A stretch of 64,000 bases of DNA from positions 1,426,001 to 1,490,000 of the forward strand of contig OY725496.1 of the NCBI GenBank assembly GCA_963281255.1, given 5' to 3'. Below, piece after piece: positions 10,410 through 21,192 of this stretch. A model generated the notes under the pieces. That model saw nothing but the letters and a program-made list of their open reading frames with translations. It did not search any database and had not been told where the DNA came from. Every line of letters begins with the position of its first letter. The first letter of the stretch is position 1. A program made the position numbers and the translations under genes. The stretch comes from Aphrocallistes beatrix. Lineage: Eukaryota > Porifera > Hexactinellida > Sceptrulophora > Aphrocallistidae.

Positions 10410-11503
10410 CAAGCGCGCTTCCCTTGATTGCGCTGCGCGGCTGGCGGACACAAAGTGTCCGCCATTTTTTGATGATAGTGGTATCATATGTGAGATATAT
10501 TAATATACACATTCTATTAAAATTACAGCCTTCTATCACTTAAAACGGCTGAGTTATGGTCGAAAAACTGAAATTTCTAATTATAAAAAAGGTGACAATG
10601 ACGTCATAATTCCATGATGAGTCGACATTTTCTTCTGAGCTCAGAACTTAGTGGAGCCATAGCCAAAAGACTCCCACATACCAAAAATCAGCTTTCTCTG
10701 CCTGGCATTTTCTTCAATCAATTCGTTACAGATATATATATATATATATATTAGGGTGCTCTAAAAATTTCGAAAGTTTGAATCTTTAGATGCACACTCT
10801 TCAAATAGTTTACTTTGATCACCAAGTATTCACCATAAAATCTTCATGCAATTTGGGGATGGTTTAGTGGTCGCGCAAAGTAGCCTCCCCCTCGTGCTAA
10901 TTTATAATGGTATATGTCCAGGTTGTGGCCAAAAGTTGTAAAAGGCGTACTTCTGATGTTTAAATAAACTAGTAACTTTATTTTTGTGATATTTGGGGGC
11001 GGTTTTATATAAGCTAATAATACATTTTAATAATCTAAAATCTACCAGTTCCGAGATATTGGCGAAAACAGTCGGAACCAGCCTTAATAATTGAAATTAT
11101 TAATGATCTCAACTGTTTTCGCTAATATCTCCGAACCGGTAGCTTTTAGGTCTTTAAAATGTATTATTAGCTGATATAAAATCGCCCCCTAATATCACAA
11201 AAATAAAGTTACTAGTTTATTTAAACATCAGAAATACGCCTTTTACAACTTTTGGCCCCAACCCGGGCATATCCCATTATAAATTAGCACGAGGGAGAAG
11301 CTACTTTGCGCGACCACTAAACCATCCCCAAATTGCATGAAAATTTTATGGTGAATACTTGGTAATCAAAGTAAACTATTTGAAGAGTGTGCATCTAAAG
11401 ATTCAAACTTTCGAATTTTTTGGAGCATCCTAATATATATATATATATATACGTACACAAACAAACAAACAAACAAACATTAATCGAGTTTTAAAAGTAA
11501 GGA
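10410..11503 (-). mobile_element. Helitron-like repeat copy 6, split by a palindromic MITE
   Basis: The hairpin end at 10410 begins CAAGCGCGCTTCCCTTGATT. The second stem-loop is shortened. The body reaches CGTTACAGATATATAT at about 10740. The microsatellite is split by the MITE at 10754-11430 and resumes to the 5' end TTAATCGAGTTTTAAAAGTA near 11503. Confidence 0.85.
10754..11430. mobile_element. Palindromic MITE in an (AT)n tract
   Basis: The left arm begins GGGTGCTCTAAAAATTTCGA and the right arm ends with the complement of GGATGCTCCAAAAAATTCGA. TA lies at both borders. The arms pair through almost the whole element, meeting near 11090. It contains no coding sequence. A diverged one-sided relative lies at 46925-47400. 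Confidence 0.88.
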
Positions 11504-11585
11504 TTTGCATGTCATCCTTTTGATTTTGATTTTTGATGAATGAATACTAAGTTCATCCTTACTATTAAAACTCGATTAATGTATA

Positions 11586-12060
11586 CACTACCCGGACAAA
11601 AGTATTCGACCACCACGAAAACTACTATACAAATAGTATTAAATTAGATCTTTTAAAAAAGGAACATGTGCTTAAACAGTAGAAAATACTCTACTTTTTA
11701 GTTCAAATTCGTAATCTACACATTCTAATTACTCATAATTGAGAGTTTCAACTCAATTACTTATTCTTATGTTGAAAATTATCAACCATGCCCCTTTGTG
11801 TCACTAAACGCAATTATATATAATGGCTATGACTTGGGACAAGTAGCATCACGTAGCAATTGATGATATTTATTAACTTGGGAGTTAGTAATTAACCTGA
11901 GGCTATCAATTATGAGTAATTAGAATGTGTAGTTTACGAATTTGAAATAAAAAATAGAGTATTCAATACAGTTTGAGAATATCCCTTTATGAATAGACTT
12001 ACTTTAATACTATTTCTATGGCGGTTTCTGTGGTTGTCGAATACTTTTGTCCGGGTACTG
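11586..12060. mobile_element. Palindromic MITE, CACTACCCGGACAAAAGTAT ends
   Basis: The ends are CACTACCCGGACAAAAGTAT and, inverted, CAGTACCCGGACAAAAGTAT. TA flanks both sides. The arms pair over most of the length. It belongs to the same group as the MITEs at 13744, 53873 and 60974, which share the AAAAGTATTCG motif in their ends. Confidence 0.88.
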
Positions 12061-12064
12061 TATA

Positions 12065-12476
12065 CAGTAGACCCTCGATTATCCGAACAGTGTGTTCGAG
12101 TACCACTCATTTTATCAAATACTTTTTCAATCGAATTTGTGAAAATAATGTGTCCGGATAACTGAAATAATGTGTTCGGATAACTGAAATAATGTGTTCG
12201 GATAACTGAAATAATGTGTTCGGATAACTGAAATAATGTGTTCGGATAACTGAAATGATGTGTTCGGATAACTGAAATAATATGTTCAGATACTGAAATA
12301 ATGTGTTCGGATAACTGAAATGATGTGTTCGGATAACTGAAATAATGTGTTCGGATAACTGAAATATGTGTTCGGATAACTGAAATATGTGTTCGGATAA
12401 CTGAAATAATGTGTTCGGATAACTGAAATATGTGTTCGGATAACTGAAATAATGTGTTCGGATAACTGAAATGATG
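12065..12476. mobile_element. pogo/Tigger-type MITE with an expanded internal array
   Basis: It begins CAGTAGACCCTCGATTATCC after TA, which is typical of pogo-type non-autonomous elements. The opposite terminal repeat is not found. The element runs into a tandem array and then into the Helitron-like body. It stands four bases from the preceding MITE. Confidence 0.65.
12150..12476. repeat. Tandem array of GTGTTCGGATAACTGAAATA, about 15 units
   Basis: Units of 19-22 bp, differing mainly in the TAATAAT or GAT spacer after CTGAAA. The motif is the complement of the pogo-type end (ATCCGAACAC). Two more units stand alone at about 54758-54790. Confidence 0.92.
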
Positions 12477-13233
12477 TGCGTAGCATTGTCAATTGTCTTT
12501 TAGCTATGGCTCCCCTAAGTTCTGTGTTCAGACGAAAATGTCGACTCATCATGGAATTATGGCGTCATTGTCACCTTTTTATAATTTGAAATTTCAGTTT
12601 TTCGACAATAACTCAGCCATCTTAAGTGATAGGAGGCTGAAACTTTAAGATAATGTGTGTATTAATATATCTCACATATGATACAACTCTTATCCAAATA
12701 TGATGACTCATCACTCTATTATGACGTCATCAATATGCATCAAAAATTTTAAAAATTGACAAATTTGATGATTTTTCGTGCGATATCGATTATAACATTA
12801 GAGCAGACGTATTTAGAGATGCTATCTTCCATATAATTAATCAATGGTGACCACCGGCGCCCAAAGAGCGCCTCCGGCGGACACAAAGTGTCCGCCAGCC
12901 CCGCAGCGCCAGTAAGCGAAGCGCGCTTGTGTATATAAATATATACTGAACTAAACTAAAGAGCGAGGAATTACTGTATAGGTTTACCAATTATATAACA
13001 TTTGCAAGGAAGCTACATCCTCTTCTGCCTAATTTGTATTCAGCAGGCCAGATATTCTAGGATCTCTCCAATGTACATCCCCACTCTATCCTCCACTCCC
13101 ACTTTTAAATTTTACATGTTTGCCATACATGATTATACCTTTTTCTTACATTTTCAGTAGAAAGGCAATTATAATATAAAATGTGCGTGAATATCCTATA
13201 ACTATTCTGATACATTTTTATGACTTCATTTAG

Positions 13234-13620
13234 GTACCTTTGAAAATGTGAAGTTAACATTTGCTGAAGAACATGGTGTTAGTATTGAATCTTTGTTTAC
13301 ATCCTCATGTATCAAAAGGAATGCTATTTCTTTAATTATGAGTACTGAAGAACGGATGAAACAGTATATGATAGTTGCTTTAGATAAAGGAAAATTTACA
13401 ACACTTCATCTTGCTTCTCTTTTTAAATCTGATTCTTCTAATAAAAAGAAGGTTTCAATTAGTAGAATATGTAATGTTATTTCGTCTTTTCCTATTATTT
13501 CAATGTTCTCAAATCCATTTAATGACGAATTAGTTGCATTTTGTGGCGTGAGAGAATGTTCAATCTATTCAATCAATGATTTAGGCCAGATTGTGGGACA
13601 TCCTTTACCTGTACATATCG
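13234..13620 (+). CDS. UBR4: UBR4-like gene, exon B
   Basis: The acceptor TTCATTTAG precedes 13234 and the donor GTAAGT follows 13620. The frame is phase 1 on both sides and the length is 387 bp (129 codons). The second half, KVSISRICNVISSFPIIS followed by NDELVAFCGVRECSIYSI, follows the animal UBR4 pattern of a propeller-like blade: lysine-rich turn, hydrophobic strand, then a CG-hydrophobic motif ending in a strand. This region lies after the UBR box and is structural. UBR4 itself recruits N-degron substrates and acts with E2 enzymes in ubiquitin chain formation. The fit in order with the next exons makes the identification firm. Confidence 0.9.
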
Positions 13621-13743
13621 GTAAGTATTTTCTTGTTTATACTGCATTAAACACGTGAAATTGAACCTTCCATACCAAAGTATTCGTAGGCCCCATTATT
13701 TCCAACAAGTTTACCCACCTACTAAGCTTTCAACTTAATAATA

Positions 13744-14220
13744 CACTGCCCTACCAAAAGTATTCGTACACCTCAATATTTCCCATTAATATAGTACTAA
13801 AATGGCTATATTAAAGAATGATCATGCAGTTAAAATATAAGAGATATAGTATATTTGATTTCAGATTCGTATTCTACGCATTTGAAATACCTATTTTCGA
13901 AGTTTCAAATCAATTGCTAATTGCCAAGGTTAAAATTCCGGACCTGTGCCACCATGTACCACTTTTCTAGAGTCTCCACAACTGTAGCAGATGGTGATAG
14001 GTGACACAGGGTAGCACAGGATGATAAATTTCGGCATAGTTAAAACTTAATTGATTTGAAAACTCTAAAATAGGTAATTCAAATGCGTAGTATTACGAAT
14101 CTGAAATCAAATATACTGTATCTCGTCTAGTTTAACTGCATGACAGTTCAGTAATAGACGCATTTGGTACTATTTTAATGGGAAATATTGAGGTGTACGA
14201 ATACTTTTGGTAGGGTAGTG
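13744..14220. mobile_element. Palindromic MITE, CACTGCCCTACCAAAAGTAT ends
   Basis: Left end CACTGCCCTACCAAAAGTAT, right end the complement of CACTACCCTACCAAAAGTAT, with TA on both sides. The arms pair over roughly 180 bp each. It has no coding sequence. A short partial copy of the same arm may lie at about 13670-13740. Confidence 0.88.
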
Positions 14221-15167
14221 TAAGTAGGCAATGTTTCAATATTTTATAGTATATCATGTGGTACAAAGTCGCACGTGTTTAAAGATAAATGTGTGAAAAT
14301 GGACGCATACTATTTTTGCTATGAGCAATGAGAAAATTATCACAAGTATATAATTTATTGCTTTGATGTATTATTACCTATAACAGTCTATTGGGATTAT
14401 ATTATAGTACAATCGTTACTATTGTAAGAGTGTCCTAAATAAAATATAGAAAAATGTGAAATTTTGTATTTTTTGTAGTTTGTTGATGATAGCAATTTCG
14501 CGTAAAATTCGAACTGAATCGTACACTTACAGTAGTATCATTTAACATCTACTACATACCAATTTTCACATCCCTACGATTGGCAGTTCTTCAATCAATT
14601 CGACCAAACAAACAAGCAAATATTAAAAAATCATAGCGTTCTGATATATACGATATTACTTGTAATTTTATTTTGAAAATGGAAACTCAAACTGAGAAGT
14701 ACTCTTTTAGTAATCGCATAATGTATGTCAGTTTTCGACCTTTACCGAGAGATTCTGTTGCTCTTTCGCTCTTTCCATTTTGGAAATGAGTAATAATTTG
14801 TCGCCTCAATATACCGATTAAGATTTTACTTGTTCCTATTAAAATTTTATTAGTAAGTTATTTATATTTGAAAAAAACAATTTTAGCGAGAAAACATGAT
14901 TATAACTTTATAACTTGGTAAAACGAAAGCAGTAATCCCAAAATGACTACTGTCTCAAAAGGTTGAGATATTTATATTTCAGTGAGTGGTCTTAAACATT
15001 TTTCAGCGACTCTATTAAAGATATGAAAATTTATCATTTATTAATTATAATTTGTAGAGAAAGAACTGGGAGAATTCTAAACTATTACCCCTTTGAAACA
15101 TTAATCATGAAGTAAATATATTTTTTGATTGGAAATTATTAACATTTTATCTAAAATTATAATTCTA
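14221..15167. other. Intron 2 sequence without recognised features
   Basis: AT-rich intron. No gene, RNA or terminal repeat is recognised on either strand. Confidence 0.5.
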
Positions 15168-16642
15168 CGTAGGTCAGACAGAAAGTTTTTACACTCAAGC
15201 ACTTAAGCTTATCAGAATTAGCTATAATTTTCACAGTTTTATAAAATACTCCCCATCACAGTATATGCAAAGTTTCATCACCCAGAACCACTTTTTAAAG
15301 CACTCTTTCCACTGTTCTTGGAGATGTCTAAAATCGCCGAATTGTAGTCATCAACTTCTGCAAGTCCTGGGGTATGTATACATCGATATACCAACACCTC
15401 GTAACTGTCTTCTGTTCCAGTAAAGTGATGGTAGCAATATAACTACTCTAGGAGTCCGAATAAACGGGCCCCCCCCCCCCGCTTATTAATTTTTGAAAAA
15501 GTTTCCACCCCCCCCGCCTATTCCAACCCCCCCGTTTATAAAATTTTATACTAATTGAAACTTGAATTTTTACCAAACCATAGTTTCTGACTTGATGTTC
15601 TGAATCAGTTAGAATTCTCTACTATAATATTGTACTTTATTCTCATTTCGTAGACGTAAATATATGCTCGAATTTCTTTTTGTTGATTTTAATAATTAAA
15701 TAATAATTTAATCTTATTAGCATGACCCCCCCCGCTTATTCTACCCCCCGCTTATTCCACCCCCCCCGCTTATTCCACCCCCCGCTTATTCCACCCCCCC
15801 GCTTATTAATTATTGAGAAATTTCCACCCCCCCCGTCTATTCCAACCCCCCCGTTTATTCGGACCCCTAGAGTTGTTATTGACACAAATGTAGCGACCAT
15901 TTGCTTTCCAGTATTCCAAGCCCGCTTAACTTTTGGGGGTGGAACCTCATCAGGAAACAATCAAACTATAGAATGTTGCTTTGTTTCAGGATAATAACTA
16001 TCATCACCCGTAACGATCTTACTTGCAGCTTTCAGCTCTCCAGATCTGAATTTGTGGAGCATAAACTTGCACCATTCCACCACTCTTGTGTATATTTGCT
16101 AATCAGAAAGCCCATGAGGGATCCAACGGGCTGATACTTTCTTGACACTAATCATGAAGAATGGTTTTAATCGCATTTCTTGCCAACTGAAGTTCCTCCA
16201 TTATCCCATCATAGGTGATCCGCCGATCTAACTTGATGATTTTCTTCACTTTGGCGAGGTTATCGGGTATTACCGGACGTCCAATCGCTCTTCATCGGAC
16301 AATGATGTTCTTCCTCTCCGAAACTCAGCAAACCAGTTGAAAACTGTTGCGTGGGATGGAGCATGATCTCCAAAAACAAAATAACTTGAGTGAGTGACTG
16401 TGAAGCACTCAAATCTCTAAAAAAATCGTAATAAATCATGGCTCTGAAATCATTCCGCTCCAACTCCATCAAAAAATAAAAATAATGCTGAATGTCAAGG
16501 TAAGGATGACGCTATATTTTGAAGTTTGCCATTTGAAATTCAACATTTTGTTACTGAACAAAGCAATTATGGTTTTACTGAAATTTCATAACAGTTGCTG
16601 AATAGGAAGTATGCTGTCTAAAAACTTTCGGTCTGACCCTCG
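15168..16642 (-). mobile_element. mariner element #2, decayed and interrupted
   Basis: The ends are CGTAGGTCAGACAGAAAGTT and, inverted, CGAGGGTCAGACCGAAAGTT, with TA at 15166-15167 and 16643-16644. The transposase start is on the minus strand at 16472: MELERNDFRAMIYYDFFRDL, the typical mariner N-terminus. Frameshifts follow soon after. A C-rich element of about 430 bp is inserted at 15447-15872, leaving about 1.05 kb of mariner. Confidence 0.85.
15447..15872. mobile_element. C-rich inverted-repeat element inside mariner #2
   Basis: It is bounded by CTCTAGGAGTCCGAATAAAC and, inverted, CTCTAGGGGTCCGAATAAAC. Inside are repeated runs of seven to twelve C followed by GCTTATTCCA or GCCTATTCCA, mainly at 15468-15535 and 15725-15860. 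It has no coding sequence. The C runs are on the + strand, so the complement has many G runs. Confidence 0.75.
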
Positions 16643-17021
16643 TATCTCAATCGTCTTGTTCAACACTCATTCATTATATATTCATCGCTTAAACGAATTG
16701 TTTGAGGATTTGTAAGTGGCGAGTAATAATTATATATTACAATTTCCCCAAATGCGTTAAGGTAATGAATTGGGGAATATGTGATAACATATGCACATAC
16801 TAAAATTTATAACTAGCCAATTGAAGGGATTAGGGTGCTGATACCTATATTTTGGGTTAAGTGTCTACAGCACCTACAAATTCACAAATGCTCGATCCCG
16901 CACTCCTCCAGGGCTTCGTGGCGATGACCTCGATAACCTAAATAAAGCTTATCAATAACATGTTTAGTTTGGGGTAATTTTTTGCGATGTTATGCCCCTA
17001 CATTCTGATGGCTTTTTAAAT
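16643..17021. other. Intron 2 sequence without recognised features
   Basis: No gene or repeat end is seen between mariner #2 and the next MITE. Confidence 0.45.
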
Positions 17022-17399
17022 CAGGGTTTTTTAACCGGGAGGAATTCCCTCTATGGGAAATTTCGAGGATAATTTGAAGAACATTTATTTCCCAAATTGG
17101 GCTAAACCTTATAACTCTACAGACTAAAATTGCATAGGTATTTACAAAAGGTGTCCAAAGTGGACAAGTAAATTGCTCAGTATCCAACACTATTAGTCTG
17201 CAACTTGCTCCGATTCTTACTTGTTTCACTTATCGTATCCCTCAAAACCTATTTTTATTACAGTAATTTATGAAGTAAATGTTGTCAGCTTCCAGAGGCT
17301 TTGCTCCTGGATCCCAATGGGGCATATAACGCCACCCGAATCCCAGATGGCTGCTAGGCCCTGCCATTAGAAAATTCTGACTATGGTTAGGAACCCCTG
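17022..17399. mobile_element. hAT-type MITE (CAGGG..TTAACC ends)
   Basis: Left end CAGGGTTTTTTAACCGGGAG, right end the complement of CAGGGGTTCCTAACCATAGT. The flanking 8-mers TTTTAAAT and CATTAGAT match at five of eight positions, so the target duplication is decayed or absent. No coding sequence. Confidence 0.6.
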
Positions 17400-17572
17400 C
17401 ATTAGATGATGCTGCAAAATTCTTAGCATATTCCGCATCAAAAAACAATTTAGTATTGAAGTTAGTGTATTAAGTGAGAAATTAAATATACTAACTCTCT
17501 AATGCAAATTCTAGTTCAAACCTTATCTGTCAGTCAGAAATATACTCACAAACTCAATGTAAGGGTATTCTA

Positions 17573-18898
17573 CATTGTGTTCGAAAACTATTGAAAATGA
17601 TAAAAAGACATCATGCTTTAAAATAGTGATTACCAGACCATTGCAAAGTTAATACTAAAGAATATGCATGTACTAGAAGCAAATCATAAGTTGAAACAAG
17701 ATATCTTCAATAATTAGTGTTTATCCTTATCTCTCAAACACAACTTCATTCTTTGGCCTCTGAACTTCAAAAAAGATGTAAAAATTCTGGATCAACTGAT
17801 TCAATTGATTTAAGTTTTGAGATTTTGCACCAATATTTTTCTCTTTCAAACAGCCTCACTATTTGCAAGATCTGGTCTATTTGGTGGCCAGTCGATCCGT
17901 ATGGAGACAAAATCCGACTTCTACCCCTTGGCTGCCTTGCCAGTGCCTTGAAACATTATTATTATTCTCCTGTAAACTCCATATATTGCATTAGTTTCCC
18001 CCAAAAGACACTCGCAAAGATTGGAAATATATATATAGCTTGATCAAAATTTTTCGTTAGAATCTTTAGATTTCTGATTTCCATTTAGGAAAGTCCACCT
18101 CATAGATGAACGTTCGTCGGTTGCTTGAAAGGCAGCAGATGGATTGGTTACTTATTCTTTGTCCACACATTAACCCTTCTGGAATCAATCCAAACTAAGC
18201 ACTCATCAGTGAAGAACGTTTTACTCCAGTCAAAGCCATCCATTCCTTCACACCAGACCATTCTTTTGACACATATAGGCCATTGAGTGCGGAGACTCGG
18301 ACAGAGGTTTGCTGACGTAATCTTACCTCTTTCCTGGGGCATGAGAGTGCAGATGGGCGCATTCGCGCACGACCTGGGTAGAATTGAATGTAGTGAAGTC
18401 CTTCAGTTACTTTTTAAATGGCTGCAATTCTGCTTTTATCATCGAGCTTGATTTTGAATTGTCGCCCTGTTCCTTGCTTATGCAGAAATTTGTTCTTAAT
18501 CTGAACAATGGACACGGAACACTGTCTACTTTGGAATATTCGTTCACCAACAGATATCAATTCCCTTACTAATTCCTGCATTATAGTAGGTATATTTTGA
18601 TTTCTGTGTTTTTGTTATGTTGAACAATTTGATATTCGTCTTAACTTTTCAAATTATTGTTCGTAATCAGTGTAACATATTTACGTTTGAAATTAAATGT
18701 TTTTTTCGAATTCCTTTAAAAAAAATGATTTTATAATTATATTTATTGATTTTGTCAATGAATTATCAAGTATAGAAATTGTATCTATCTAGTAACATGA
18801 ATTGTGAATTGTTGTATTTATAATATGTTTATATTACTGAATTTCATACAGTTTGAAGTCAGGTATGAATAGTCCCAATAATTTCAGAACACACAATG
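17573..18898 (-). mobile_element. Tc1-like DNA transposon #3, degenerate
   Basis: The left end CATTGTGTTCGAAAACTATT and the right end, inverted CATTGTGTGTTCTGAAATTA, are decayed forms of the repeat that ends the foldback MITE at 4657-5598. TA on the left and CA on the right remain of the target site. On the minus strand GFDWSKTFFTDECLVWIDSR (18148-18342) carries the first catalytic aspartate of a Tc1 transposase. The rest is broken up. Confidence 0.75.
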
Positions 18899-19208
18899 CA
18901 TCCGCTTTCCTATTAGATCATCATCCAAGAAGTATGTAAACATACTTCCATTCTGTCTGAATTGCTTTTACAGGCTCTCTTTTTTCAAATATATGAATGA
19001 TAATGTTTGATTTTTATTTCTGTAGCCATAATTGCCTTCTTCAATGTTATTTCCAACTAGATTTCTCAATCGTTTTTCTTGTTGGTTATGTTGAATAACC
19101 AATAATTTTTATACTATATACTAGTTTAATTATGATAAAATTACTTATGTACTTATTACTTTTCAAAGAATTATTGATCTCTATATAATTAAATTTATCA
19201 TTTTTAAG

Positions 19209-19457
19209 GTATTGAGGCAACTAATTTTATTCTGAAGTCATTCTGGTTACCAATTTCACCTACTACACTATGCATAGTTACATCACAATTTATTAAGATT
19301 TTCGAATTGTCTCAAGATTGTTATTCTCCAATATTTTTCTTTGCACTTGACTCGGATACTATTGCAGATTCTACCTTTATTTCTTCTGCAAATTTACTAT
19401 TTTTATTAATAATGACTAGTTCAGGTAAGATCATGACGTATGATTTAGATGTAAAAG
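19209..19457 (+). CDS. UBR4: UBR4-like gene, exon C
   Basis: Acceptor TTTTTAAG before 19209, donor GTACAA after 19457, phase 1 on both sides, 83 codons. The product reads EATNFILKSFWLPISPTTLC, then IVTSQFIKIFELSQDCYSPI and FLLIMTSSGKIMTYDLDVKG. It follows animal UBR4 closely (a WLP motif, an IVT..FVKIYDL strand, SPTF, then an IMSS.G strand). A second strong donor, TCAGGTAAGA at about 19419, lies inside the exon. The UBR4 pattern continues past it, so it is not the main donor, but alternative use cannot be excluded. Confidence 0.93.
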
Positions 19458-19509
19458 GTACAATTATTATGTTATTTATTCTTCCTTCATTATAAAGCTT
19501 TAACTCCCT

Positions 19510-19592
19510 ACTAGTTGTCCCGTATACCACCGACCTACTTATGCTCTGCGCACTCCTAAGGGATCAATGCGCCCCCAGTTTGGCAAACACTG
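19510..19592. mobile_element. hAT-type terminal fragment
   Basis: Read from 19592 leftward on the minus strand it starts CAGTGTTTGCCAAACTGGGG, a common hAT end. No partner end is found, so it is a solo end. Confidence 0.45.
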
Positions 19593-20743
19593 TACTACGT
19601 ACTGCATTAACATGGTATGGAGTTAGGTATTTCAACCTTCTGCATTTAGATAGAATATTTGTGGTATCTTCAAAATTATTAATTAAAAATAAATTCAAAG
19701 GTAGACATCAATCTCAAAAGTGAGTTCGCTGCCCGCAAAAAAATTCAAACAAGTCCAAAATGCCAGTGGAGCTCGTTAAAAGCATCCTTGATGATATATC
19801 AAAAGTCCAAGAAAGTCCACCTTTCGGAATCCAATTTTTGCAACCTATGCATGGCCGGCGCCATGTTTTATCGGCATTGGATGTCCTAAGAGGGATTTCT
19901 CTGAAATTGGGTGTCCATTTATGTAGGAATTAGGGTTGTAAAGGGTAGGAAACTTCCCGGGAATTTATAAGACCTGGAAATTTTCGGGAATTTTGGGAAT
20001 TTTCGTTTTTCTTTAATAACGAAAAATATAAGATTTACTGTGCCGACTATAATATTGTATATTAGCCCAGTTCTAAAATGCATCATTTTGTTTTTTCTGT
20101 TTGTATTTGCAATAAACCTGTCCTTGCTATACCATTATACATTAAATTTGGCAAGTACAGGTTGGCTCATAAGTTCTGATACAAGCTTCATTAGGTATAA
20201 AATTTTTTATACTCAAACAATCTTAGTAATTATGGTCTTTAGAGATCGTAATTCGAATATTTTCAATGGTTTTAAAAGATTTTTCGAGTCTAAGACCTGG
20301 AACTGTGTTTTGTAGGGTGAATTTTATGGAGAAAAAATGTGTCCTGGCACGCAGCGAAAATCGAGAATCAAGGTCACTGCTTCTGTAAAAAATGTCTTCA
20401 TAATCGATGTTCTATGACGATTTAGCACCAGATACCTTTTATTCACCATGGAATTATTTCATAAATCCATTGAATTCATTATCAGAAACGAGATAAAGTT
20501 ATAATTTCACTAGATCAAATTAGTGCATTTAGCAAAATCACCCAAAATTGCACTTTTTTCCACATCACCAAAAATCTATCCAAATGGTTCTCAATATGTA
20601 CTGATATAAACATCCTTTAATTCTACAAATTTAGAGTGTTCGAGGAAAATGTGAGAGCCAATTTTTCCTAGAATTTGAATACTCTAGAATGATCATTTGG
20701 AAAGCAGTGCCACAGTGGCTCAGAATGATTATTATCTTCAAAT

Positions 20744-20978
20744 AGACATTTAGAAGACTCTTAGACAGGTGGAATGTATTATTTGCATATGGGTTATCAA
20801 CCCTAAGGAGTCCATTGGTGCAATCAGATATTTTGTATGACTTCAATTTCTTAAATTATGACGTCACCATATTTTATAAAAATTCTTTGGCATTACTAAA
20901 CAGACATTTAGAAGACTCTTAGACAGGTGGAATGTATTATTTGCATATGGGTTATCAACCCTAAGGAGTCCATTGGTG
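20744..20978. repeat. 77-bp direct repeat, two copies 158 bp apart
   Basis: Copies at 20744-20820 and 20902-20978 are essentially identical. Each starts AGACATTTAGAAGACTCTTA and ends GGAGTCCATTGGTG. The copies lie downstream of the Transib gene. The inverted end CACCAATGG resembles a Transib-type terminus, and CACAGTGG occurs at 20711. Neither is proven to be the element border. Confidence 0.8.
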
Positions 20979-21192
20979 TGCCATCAGTATTATACTGCCT
21001 TGTTAGTAAGAACATTATATTTCTTTCTCGAAAAACGTTTGATAATATATTATAATATTTAAAAGTACTATATTATTATTTGACCCAAGGTAATGCATTG
21101 GCTAAACGAATTTGCATTTACTAGTAGTTTCCTCCTATTCATTTATAATTAACTAATCATCATTATTGAGCATTATTTCTATGAAAATGAAC

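Larger units (their letters stand above)
11556..12930 (+). mobile_element. Helitron-like repeat copy 7, complete ends, two MITEs inside
   Basis: The 5' end TCCTTACTATTAAAACTCGA starts at 11556. The microsatellite position holds two MITEs (11586-12060 and 12065-12476). The body resumes at about 12480 and ends GAAGCGCGCTTGT at 12930. It faces copy 6 with the 5' ends about 50 bp apart. Confidence 0.85.

Noticed and set aside
12150-12476. Regular short repeats that might suggest a CRISPR array
   Set aside because: Units are directly adjacent with no unique spacers, and the DNA is eukaryotic intron.
19415-19430. Strong splice donor TCAGGTAAGA inside exon C
   Set aside because: The UBR4 match continues beyond it to 19457, and using it would drop conserved residues. 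It is kept only as a possible alternative site.
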